Below, in pieces: positions 1 through 5,520 of a DNA stretch of 6,929 bases. The notes beneath the pieces are model-generated. The model saw only the letters and a list, made by a program, of their open reading frames with translations, was not told where the DNA came from and made no database searches. This stretch comes from Melioribacteraceae bacterium (GTDB lineage Bacteria > Bacteroidota > Ignavibacteria > Ignavibacteriales > Melioribacteraceae): assembly GCA_015486905.1 (NCBI GenBank), contig WFQV01000292.1:1-6929 (forward strand), written 5' to 3'. A program made the translations under genes and the position numbers. Each line of letters opens with the position of its first letter. Position 1 is the first letter of the stretch.

Positions 1-660
1 TCAACTTTTGATTCTTTGTAGGAACTCGCTTATTATTTGTGCCGTTAAGCCCCAAATAGGAGTCTCTTTAGTCTTGTAAACAAGCACTTTGTGTTTTCTG
101 CCTCCCCACGGCTCAGAATAACGCGGAGGCAAATTTAATTCCTTTACAGGCAGCAGTTCTATTTTATTCCCGTCTTCGTCAATGTAATAAGGGAGAATTT
201 CGTACTTTAAATCAAATTCTTCTGGAGTATTATTTTCGAAAAAAGAGACGGGCAGCGAAAAAACCTTTTCCACTTCATCCCTTGAAAAATTTAATTCCTC
301 TAAGGACTGAATTTCCAATTCACCGATATAAGTATGAACAATTAAACCACGCGGACTAACCAACACACCGAGTTTTGTAATGACGGAAATTTTCTCCTGC
401 GGGAATCCAAGTTCCTCGACGGTCTCCCTTATTGCTGTTTGGATCGGATTGCCGTCTTTGACTTCAATCTCGCCGCCGGGGAAACTTACTTCCCCGCCCT
501 GGCGAATACCGGCGGAACGCTTTTCAAACAAAATGAAAAGCTCTCCTTCCTTTTCAAACAAAGGAATTAAAACAGCTGCTTGCAAGTAGCCATCAACACC
601 AATTAGTTTCCCTTCGTCTTCAAGGATTGGTTTTAATTTTTGTAATTGTTTTCTATTCAT
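1..660 (-). CDS. Nudix hydrolase, CoA-diphosphatase (NudL/YeaB) type
   Basis: Complete 219-residue protein with stop at 1-3 and ATG at 658-660. Seen: residues 48-63 match the UPF0035/CoA-diphosphatase signature (RS, three residues, R, then G and FPGG), running directly into a Nudix box that ends R78-E79-x-x-E82-E83-x-G85. These acidic residues are the metal ligands of the family. The tail contains the IWGLT motif (202-206) usual near the C-terminus of this subfamily. Family knowledge: these cytosolic enzymes hydrolyse CoA or acyl-CoA to phosphopantetheine and 3',5'-ADP, using Mg2+ or Mn2+. Substrate choice here is inferred. The spacing between R53 and the following G is one residue shorter than I recall for E. 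coli NudL. No Shine-Dalgarno is visible before the ATG. It is divergent from the helicase gene, and downstream context is cut by the window edge. Confidence 0.9.
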   Translation of the reverse strand: MNRKQLQKLKPILEDEGKLIGVDGYLQAAVLIPLFEKEGELFILFEKRSAGIRQGGEVSFPGGEIEVKDGNPIQTAIRETVEELGFPQEKISVITKLGVLVSPRGLIVHTYIGELEIQSLEELNFSRDEVEKVFSLPVSFFENNTPEEFDLKYEILPYYIDEDGNKIELLPVKELNLPPRYSEPWGGRKHKVLVYKTKETPIWGLTAQIISEFLQRIKS

Positions 661-742
661 CGGAATATTACAGATTAATTTTTATCTTCAACTTAAATTT
701 AGCATTTTGTAATTAAAAAAATCGGGATTTTCTTTTTTACAA
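661..742. promoter_or_regulatory. Divergent intergenic region between the Nudix and helicase genes
   Basis: This 82 bp, very AT-rich gap must hold the promoters of both flanking genes unless transcription enters from elsewhere. I see no convincing -35/-10 pair or palindrome. A TTTG at about 705-708 could be a Bacteroidetes-type upstream promoter element for the helicase, but this is weak. Neither start codon has a Shine-Dalgarno sequence. Confidence 0.35.
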
Positions 743-2833
743 ATGGAAAGCCTAAAAGGGACAATTAAAAAGTACGTCTTTTTTAACGAGTCGAACGGCT
801 ACAGCGTTATTAAGTTGGAGGAAGGCGAAACAATCGTTGGCAACTTGCCTAAATTAAAGAAGGGCGAAAGGGTTGAATTTACAGGCGATTGGGTTAAACA
901 TAATTTGTACGGTGTACAGTTCAAAGCCGAGCGTGTTAGAAAAATCCGCCCTAAAACAACCAATGGAATAATTAAATATTTAAGCAGTTCAATAAAAGGG
1001 ATTAACGTACGACTTGCCAAAAGAATAGTGGACGTATTCGGCGAACAGACGTTGGACATCATTAAAGAAAATCCTTCGCGCCTGCTTCGAATAAGTGGAA
1101 TAGGCGAAATAAAATTAAAGGGAATAATTAAAAGCTGGAGGGAAAACGAGGCTGTTCACGAAAGCCTTCTGTTTTTAACTGAGCATGGAATAGGAAACAT
1201 CAGAGCGCTAAAAATTTACAAACTTTACGGAGAGGACACTATTCCGCTGCTTCAAAAAAATCCGTATCGTTTAATTTATGATATTGAGGGAATAGGTTTT
1301 AAAATTGCAGATTCACTTGCACGTGAATTGGGTTTCGACGAGCAGAATCCATTTCGCTTACAGGCGTGGGTAATTTATTTCTTAAAGGAATTTGCCGGAG
1401 AAGGTAATGTTTACGCACCCTTAAAAATCCTTTATTCACAAGCGGAAAAATTTCTTCATTATTCGCTCGAGGAGGATATTGCAATTCTTCCTTCGTTGGA
1501 AGATAAGGGTCAAATAGTCCTTTCGGAGGATAAAATTTACCTCTCGGACCTTTACTACGCCGAACGAGGAATTGAGAAGTTCATAACCGAACTCCTAACA
1601 TCCAAAGCAAATTTCATCAACCTCGGGAACGACGTAAAACAACGCTTGGAGAAAATGTTCTCCGAAGAGCAGTTTGAGGGAATCAAATCCGCACTTGAAA
1701 ATAAAGTAACAATAATTACCGGCGGGCCGGGCACCGGAAAGACGACCACCGTAAGAGGAATCATCGATATTTACAAAGATAACGGGAGAAAAATTTTGTT
1801 AGCTGCGCCCACTGGCAGAGCGGCTAAAAGAATGAACGAGTTGATTGGAATGAAAGCTCAAACAATTCACAGACTTCTTGAATTCAATCCTTTTGACCAT
1901 TCATTTTTCTACAACGAGCAGAACAAAATAGAAGCGGATTTAATAGTCATTGACGAAGTCTCAATGATTGACACTTACTTAATGTACCATTTGTTTGCCG
2001 CAATAAAATCAAAAACAACGGTGGTCTTAGTAGGCGATAGTAATCAACTCCCGTCGGTAGGTCCCGGCAATATTCTATTCGATTTAATTAGAAGGCAAGT
2101 TGCCCCCGTAATTAAATTCACAAAAATTTTCCGGCAATCGGAGACGAGCGGAATTGTTAAATTGGCACATGCCATTAAAAACGGAAGAACAATTGACTTT
2201 AATAATGAAAGTTTTCCCGATGTTGTATTCATTAAAAAAGAAAATGCGGACGTTTTAACGCCTTTAATCACCGAGCTCGTGGTAAACAGAATTCCGAAAA
2301 AATTCGGCTACGACCCGTTCGAAGACATTCAGGTTATCTCTCCAATGTACAGAGGAAAAGCGGGAGTCAACGAATTGAATTCAAGTCTGCAAAATGCTCT
2401 TAATACGCATTCCTATTCGGCAAACGTTTCGCGGTTCAGAGTCGGAGATAAAGTAATGCAACTCCGTAACGACTATGAGAAAAACGTCTTCAACGGAGAT
2501 ATCGGAAGAGTTGAAAAAATTCTTTCCAACGAAAAAAAATTATTTGTCAGGTTCGATTTCAGAAAAACAGTTTACAAATTTGAAGAATTGGAAGATTTGA
2601 CTCTGGCTTACGCAGTCACCGTTCACAAAAGTCAAGGCAGTGAATACCCTTGCGTAGTAATGCCATTAACATTCAACCACAGGATAATGCTGCGTCGAAA
2701 ATTAATTTACACCGCAGTCACGCGTACAAAGGAACTACTAATCTTAATCGGTTCGAAAAGCGCACTTGACTATGCTGCCGCTAACGCTGCGGAAGAGAAA
2801 AGATTTTCTTCTCTCTTCTCCGAAAAGGTGTGA
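743..2833 (+). CDS. recD2: RecD2-type SF1B ATP-dependent 5'-3' DNA helicase
   Basis: Complete 696-residue protein. Domains in order: an OB-like N-terminal domain (about 1-67, beginning LKGTI), tandem helix-hairpin-helix segments (about 80-195, with GIG turns near 119-121 and 183-185), then two RecA-like domains. Helicase motifs seen: Walker A GGPGTGKTT at 327-335, APTGRAAKR at 355-363, TIHRLL at 374-379, Walker B DE at 404-405, GDSNQLPSVGPG at 431-442, FRQ at 463-465, VTVHKSQGSE at 625-634 and the arginine-finger motif YTAVTRTK at 656-663. All catalytic positions look intact. The N-terminal HhH region and lack of a RecC-interaction domain mark the RecD2 (YrrC) branch rather than the RecBCD subunit. 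Known family role: cytosolic 5'-3' unwinding in DNA repair and replication-fork maintenance. The ATG at 743 places the OB domain three residues in, as in homologues. Length is slightly under the usual 720-850. Confidence 0.96.
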   Translation: MESLKGTIKKYVFFNESNGYSVIKLEEGETIVGNLPKLKKGERVEFTGDWVKHNLYGVQFKAERVRKIRPKTTNGIIKYLSSSIKGINVRLAKRIVDVFGEQTLDIIKENPSRLLRISGIGEIKLKGIIKSWRENEAVHESLLFLTEHGIGNIRALKIYKLYGEDTIPLLQKNPYRLIYDIEGIGFKIADSLARELGFDEQNPFRLQAWVIYFLKEFAGEGNVYAPLKILYSQAEKFLHYSLEEDIAILPSLEDKGQIVLSEDKIYLSDLYYAERGIEKFITELLTSKANFINLGNDVKQRLEKMFSEEQFEGIKSALENKVTIITGGPGTGKTTTVRGIIDIYKDNGRKILLAAPTGRAAKRMNELIGMKAQTIHRLLEFNPFDHSFFYNEQNKIEADLIVIDEVSMIDTYLMYHLFAAIKSKTTVVLVGDSNQLPSVGPGNILFDLIRRQVAPVIKFTKIFRQSETSGIVKLAHAIKNGRTIDFNNESFPDVVFIKKENADVLTPLITELVVNRIPKKFGYDPFEDIQVISPMYRGKAGVNELNSSLQNALNTHSYSANVSRFRVGDKVMQLRNDYEKNVFNGDIGRVEKILSNEKKLFVRFDFRKTVYKFEELEDLTLAYAVTVHKSQGSEYPCVVMPLTFNHRIMLRRKLIYTAVTRTKELLILIGSKSALDYAAANAAEEKRFSSLFSEKV

Positions 2834-2843
2834 TTCTTACAGA

Positions 2844-2951
2844 CTACTCCGACGGTACAAGTTTAATTTTGGTGGCAATATTTTTCTTTCTTAGAATGGC
2901 AGTGACACACGCATAACTGAACTGCATTCGCAGTTCTTCCTGATTTCCAAC
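2844..2951 (-). pseudogene. Possible orphan C-terminal fragment of an unidentified protein
   Basis: Thirty-five open codons on the minus strand end in TAG at 2844-2846 and begin directly after an in-frame TAG at 2952-2954. The only ATG is internal. The translation (VGNQEELRMQFSYACVTAIL followed by a basic tail ending KLVPSE) has a balanced, protein-like composition unlike the low-complexity shadows around it. I do not recognise the family. Its stop lies 11 bp past the helicase stop, convergent with it, as expected for the tail of a former neighbouring gene. It could also be a chance open frame. Confidence 0.25.
2919..2936. repeat. Perfect 7-bp hairpin after the helicase gene
   Basis: GAACTGC (2919-2925), a four-base loop ATTC, then GCAGTTC (2930-2936). 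It lies 86 bp after the helicase stop. Only TTCC follows, so there is no proper T-tract. It could act as a weak terminator or mRNA 3'-end stabiliser, but it also lies inside the antisense fragment and may be incidental. Confidence 0.35.
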
Positions 2952-3059
2952 CTATCGTAAAAAAAGATTAAAATACGGCGTAAAAACGAAAGATTTTTGA
3001 AAAGTGGCGATGTAGCGCCTAATATCATTTTATTCTTGTATTTATTGTTGCATTTTATT

Positions 3060-3251
3060 ATGCTTGCAAGAATTAAAACATCTCCGAATAGCCCTAAAAA
3101 ATCAGTTCGGATAGTTAAGTTTGTTCGTAACGGGAAATCCGTATCTCAAAAAATAGTTGCGGTAAGCCTCAACACCAAAAGCGGTTTGGACAAGATTTGC
3201 TTCATTAAGAATTTACCCCAATCGATTTTCGTTGGGATGATAAATAATTAA
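3060..3251 (+). pseudogene. N-terminal remnant of an IS1634-type transposase
   Basis: The ATG at 3060 opens a 63-residue frame ending in TAA at 3249-3251. Residues 1-34 (MLARIKTSPNSPKKSVRIVK, then a segment ending VSQKIV) closely follow the N-terminal pattern I recall for IS1634-family (IS4-like DDE) transposases: an RIK/RVK start, SP(K/R)KSV-IV, a basic turn, then QKIV or QRIV. After QKIV the family normally continues with an RHVG-like segment. Here the sequence reads AVSLNTKSGL and the resemblance fades. Full-length family members have roughly 450-600 residues with a DDE catalytic core, and none of that core is present here. No terminal inverted repeats or target duplication were found by eye. 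It is therefore a non-functional insertion-sequence remnant. Assignment rests on remembered family patterns, not a search. The antisense frame over the same bases also reads fairly protein-like but lacks a start. Confidence 0.6.
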
Positions 3252-3292
3252 GTTATGCAAAGACTTCTATTAAATAATTTTTTTAATTCCGA

Positions 3293-3784
3293 TTAAAACC
3301 ATTTTTTCAAGTCAGTAATACCGAATGGTTTTGCAATTATTCTTTTATCTTTATCAACTAAAAACATTGTCGGCGTTGCATAAATGAAGTAATCGGAAGA
3401 GGTTTTCCCGTTCCAACCTTTTAGGTCTGAAGCATTTAACCAACTTAGATGATTATTTTTAACAAACTTAATCCAATCTTTTATTTTTTCGTCAAGAGCC
3501 ACAGCAAGAACCTCCACCTTCTTTTCTTTCTGATTATTGTAAAGTCTGAAAATCTTAGGAACAATTTCCCGACAATGCGGACACTGGCTCCAATAAAAAA
3601 CAATTAATGTTTTTTCCGAATTTAATTTACTCAAATCGATTATTTTACCGCTCGTATCAGGTAAAATAATATTGGGAACAACATTTCCAATTCTTAATTT
3701 TCGTGTTTGGTCTATTCTGTTTTGAATAGAATGCTCAAGTGTTTCGTCCAAGCATAAGTCGTCTGCAATTACATATCGCGGCAA
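3293..3784 (-). CDS. Thioredoxin-like (TlpA/AhpC-TSA) domain protein, probably 5'-truncated
   Basis: Open frame of 163 residues ending in TAA at 3293-3295. Seen: a short helical lead (about 8-31), the peroxiredoxin/TlpA-like opening IGNVVPNIILPD (32-43), a beta strand LIVFYW, the redox motif C68-P-H-C71, and the cis-proline segment ATPTMFLVDKD near the C-terminus. The thioredoxin fold looks complete and the CPHC site intact. In Bacteroidetes relatives I recall, this domain is the C-terminal third of a secreted or lipoprotein-type protein with a long N-terminal region. Here homology seems to begin at about residue 3, there is no signal peptide, and the only available start is TTG at 3784 with no Shine-Dalgarno. 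The next upstream in-frame stop is near 3843, with no ATG in between. It most likely is a decayed fragment. A short cytosolic thioredoxin-like protein is the alternative. It lies downstream of, and codirectional with, the ATPase gene. Confidence 0.7.
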   Translation of the reverse strand: MPRYVIADDLCLDETLEHSIQNRIDQTRKLRIGNVVPNIILPDTSGKIIDLSKLNSEKTLIVFYWSQCPHCREIVPKIFRLYNNQKEKKVEVLAVALDEKIKDWIKFVKNNHLSWLNASDLKGWNGKTSSDYFIYATPTMFLVDKDKRIIAKPFGITDLKKWF

Positions 3785-3789
3785 GCCGC
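3778..3789. repeat. GC-rich 5-bp inverted repeat at the 5' edge of the thioredoxin-like frame
   Basis: GCGGC (3778-3782), spacer AA, then GCCGC (3785-3789). The TTG used as start of the thioredoxin-like frame sits in this element. It is strikingly GC-rich against the AT-rich surroundings and marks the boundary between recognisable coding sequence and low-complexity DNA. It is not followed by a T-tract on either strand. Confidence 0.45.
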
Positions 3790-3800
3790 AATTAAAAATT

Positions 3801-3820
3801 AAGAATGAAGAATGAAGAAT
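3801..3820. repeat. Short 7-bp tandem repeat AAGAATG, nearly three copies
   Basis: AAGAATG at 3801-3807 and 3808-3814, then AAGAAT at 3815-3820. It is preceded by the A/T-only ATTAAAAATT. Simple repeats of this kind are common in intergenic DNA of AT-rich Bacteroidetes-like genomes and can change copy number by slippage. Confidence 0.7.
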
Positions 3821-4001
3821 TATTATTCGGACTTAAAGATTAGAGAATACAAAAAACTTTCGATAATTTTTTCAAACGGAAATGAAGGAATGTTATTATT
3901 TAATTTCTTGACAAAAAAAACAAAAATTTGAGCGACAATCCTATAATGTGTTCGAAACCTTAAAATTTTTAATTATCATTACTAAAGTTATCAAGCTGCC
4001 T

Positions 4002-4035
4002 TAAAGGAAAAGGGATGCAGGCAAATGACATCCTT
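4002..4035 (-). terminator. Candidate terminator of the ATPase gene
   Basis: Read on the minus strand, starting about 10 bases past the TGA of the ATPase gene: AAGGATG, an 11-base loop, CATCCCTT (one bulged C), then TTCCTTT. The core stem is GGATG/CATCC (plus-strand positions 4013-4017 and 4029-4033). Position and the pyrimidine/T-rich tail suit a Rho-independent terminator. The stem is short and the T run is interrupted, so strength is uncertain. Confidence 0.42.
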
Positions 4036-4044
4036 ATCCAATGC

Positions 4045-5265
4045 TCACAAATTTTCAAACGGTATAGCCAAAACTCTTTCGCTCAATTGCTGAGGTTTAG
4101 GAATTCGACAAACCAAATAACCGCGGAAAGCTCTCTCGGGATACAAATCGATAAACTTTTCAATATTTCGAATATGTTTTGTGGATGGCGCTTCCGTCCA
4201 TTTTACTTCAATCGGAATATCCTCATCCGGAGTTTCAAAAATAAAATCAACTTCGGCGCCGCTAACCGTTCGCCAAAATGAAACATTGTATCCTCTTCCA
4301 AGGTAACCAGCTCTTTGAATTAATTCCAAACCTACAAGGTGTTCTAACAAATACCCGCCTAATTCCGCCAACATATTTTTATTTAACCGGATTTCTGCGG
4401 TGGCATTGCGCACGCCCAAATCAAAAAAGTAAAAGGCGGGAGTTGTTGTTAATCGTTTGCGCTGCGATTTTCTGTAACTATATATCCAATATCCTAAAAA
4501 TGTATCATTTAACACTTGATAATAGTTTTTAATAGTGGAAACTGCAATGCCGCTTTCTTGCGATAATTTCGTTAAGTTAACTTGCTTGCCGCTTTCTAAT
4601 GCCGCCAGCTGCAAAAAAACGTTGAATGACGCGGTGTTTCTAACCAAGGCTTCCTTTCGTATTTCCTCTTCCACATAATTATCAACATAAGCGGAAAGCG
4701 TCTCAAATGCGGTCTCTTCATTTTCCAATCTAACGCCGGGCAGATTTCCTAAAAGCAGTTTATCGGTTAGCGAAGTTTTCGGAAATAATCTGCCGGGTTT
4801 GTTTTCAAATTGTCCGAGCAATGCTTTTCTTCCATATTCTTCCATTAGAGTTACAGGATATAAATAGTAAACGTGCGAACGTCCCGGAAGAAGATTTGCA
4901 GAATACCCCCTTAGCTTACGAGCGGAACTTCCCGTTAAATAGAACTGAAAGCGGGTTTTATCATTATCGTAAAGAAACTGCACCTCGTCAAGCAATGAAG
5001 GGACTTTTTGAATTTCATCTACAAAAACATTCGTGATATTCGAAGGCAGTGCACTTAATTCACGTGTAAATATTGAGGGGTCTCTTTCCAAACGGCGGCG
5101 TAAAACGGAATCCTGTAAATTGTAAAAAATAGAATCTTTTTCAGATAGAATATTTTTTAATAACATTGTTTTTCCAACTTGCCTGGGGCCGAAAATTATT
5201 CTCACCTTGTTCCAACTGCGTTTCGAACTTAATTTAGCGTGCAATAAACGTTGGTAGTACTGCAT
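4045..5265 (-). CDS. AAA_14 / DUF4143 family ATPase, function unknown
   Basis: Complete 406-residue protein, a normal length for the family. N-terminal AAA_14 ATPase: Walker A GPRQVGKT at 26-33, Walker B VDEIQ at 82-86, sensor-like LTGSSARKL at 110-118, and LLPGRS at 125-130 with a candidate arginine finger R129. The middle holds a winged-helix-like stretch (about 228-256, LTKLSQESGIAVSTIKNYYQ). The C-terminal DUF4143 domain has FYFFDLGVRN (278-287) and a PD-(D/E)XK-like pattern with E338/D340, then IEVK (352-355, E353 and K355). All key motifs look intact. Family knowledge: these are widespread, often lone, variable accessory genes of bacteria and archaea, with no settled biochemical role. 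DNA binding or nuclease activity is only suggested by the fold. The start at 5265 is supported by AAGGAC five bases upstream. No partner gene is adjacent, and the neighbouring thioredoxin fragment looks unrelated. Confidence 0.93.
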   Translation of the reverse strand: MQYYQRLLHAKLSSKRSWNKVRIIFGPRQVGKTMLLKNILSEKDSIFYNLQDSVLRRRLERDPSIFTRELSALPSNITNVFVDEIQKVPSLLDEVQFLYDNDKTRFQFYLTGSSARKLRGYSANLLPGRSHVYYLYPVTLMEEYGRKALLGQFENKPGRLFPKTSLTDKLLLGNLPGVRLENEETAFETLSAYVDNYVEEEIRKEALVRNTASFNVFLQLAALESGKQVNLTKLSQESGIAVSTIKNYYQVLNDTFLGYWIYSYRKSQRKRLTTTPAFYFFDLGVRNATAEIRLNKNMLAELGGYLLEHLVGLELIQRAGYLGRGYNVSFWRTVSGAEVDFIFETPDEDIPIEVKWTEAPSTKHIRNIEKFIDLYPERAFRGYLVCRIPKPQQLSERVLAIPFENL

Positions 5266-5270
5266 TTGAT

Positions 5271-5276
5271 GTCCTT
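5271..5276 (-). promoter_or_regulatory. Ribosome binding site of the ATPase gene
   Basis: AAGGAC on the minus strand, five bases before the ATG at 5263-5265. It is the only clear Shine-Dalgarno sequence at a gene start in the window and fixes this start. Confidence 0.6.
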
Positions 5277-5291
5277 AAATATTGCTACATA

Positions 5292-5322
5292 AGTTGTAAA
5301 TTTTACTGTATAATTTACAACT
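5292..5322. promoter_or_regulatory. Perfect 11-bp inverted repeat upstream of the ATPase gene, candidate operator
   Basis: AGTTGTAAATT (5292-5302), a nine-base spacer (5303-5311), then AATTTACAACT (5312-5322). It lies 27-57 bases before the ATPase start codon, where a promoter would be expected. The half-site TTGTAAATT and the roughly two-turn centre-to-centre spacing are typical of a dimer-binding operator. Since the ATPase carries a winged-helix-like segment, autoregulation is possible but is inference. A hairpin in the 5' leader of the mRNA is an alternative. Confidence 0.5.
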
Positions 5323-5445
5323 ATGCTCTATATTATTCAAGTAATTTTTATCCCAAAATTGTCAATAGAATTTATTCTCAGTTTGATTGTAATAAAACAC
5401 TTTCATATTGTTCTTATTACTATAATTTTTAATTGGCCTTTGGGG

Positions 5446-5518
5446 TAAATATTTTGTCTTGAAATATTTATTATTTCTTTTTGCCACCGATTTTAAGCCC
5501 ATACCCCTTCGACTTAAA
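5446..5518. repeat. Two small inverted repeats between the symporter stop and the ATPase upstream region
   Basis: The 255 bp gap 5266-5520 holds no gene. Apart from the operator-like repeat at 5292-5322, it contains a perfect 9-bp A/T-only repeat, TAAATATTT (5446-5454) and AAATATTTA (5462-5470). It also contains a 6-bp repeat TTTAAG/CTTAAA (5492-5497 and 5513-5518) two bases after the symporter stop. The second can be extended by a wobble pair and could form a 3'-end hairpin of the symporter mRNA, but no T-tract follows it on the minus strand. Neither is a convincing terminator. Confidence 0.3.
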
Positions 5519-5520
5519 TA

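Larger units (their letters stand above)
2834..3059. other. Non-coding stretch after the helicase, with decayed sequence
   Basis: No complete gene is visible. It contains the antisense fragment at 2844-2951 and the hairpin at 2919-2936, both listed separately. The plus frame at 2961-3059 is open but starts only with TTG (2997) and has no ribosome binding site. Just before the transposase remnant it reads GDVAPNIILF, which resembles GNVVPNIILP, the opening of the thioredoxin fold at 3293-3784. This may be chance or a scrap of a related gene. Confidence 0.4.

Noticed and set aside
2997..3059. TTG-initiated N-terminal extension of the transposase-like frame
   Set aside because: There is no ribosome binding site, the encoded stretch is mostly hydrophobic low-complexity sequence, and the family pattern begins exactly at the ATG at 3060.
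3115..3250. Minus-strand reading antisense to the transposase remnant (includes FGVEAYRNYFLRYGF)
   Set aside because: It looks mildly protein-like, but it contains stops on both sides, has no start codon, and the plus-strand reading fits a known transposase N-terminus much better.
3252..3292. ATTAAA/TTTAAT hairpin after the thioredoxin-like fragment as its terminator
   Set aside because: The stem is six A/T pairs in A/T-rich DNA and is not distinguishable from background.
3826..3972. Minus-strand open stretch of 49 codons upstream of the thioredoxin-like fragment
   Set aside because: It has no ATG, GTG or TTG suitable as a start near its beginning, is AT-driven in composition and resembles no family I know. 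It is also in a different frame from the thioredoxin-like gene.
4015..5036. Plus-strand open frames across the ATPase gene
   Set aside because: They are antisense shadows of a gene with complete ATPase motifs and show no family features.
5446..5470. 9-bp hairpin followed by a T-rich run on the plus strand, as a terminator
   Set aside because: No plus-strand gene precedes it within 2.6 kb, and the stem is entirely A/T.
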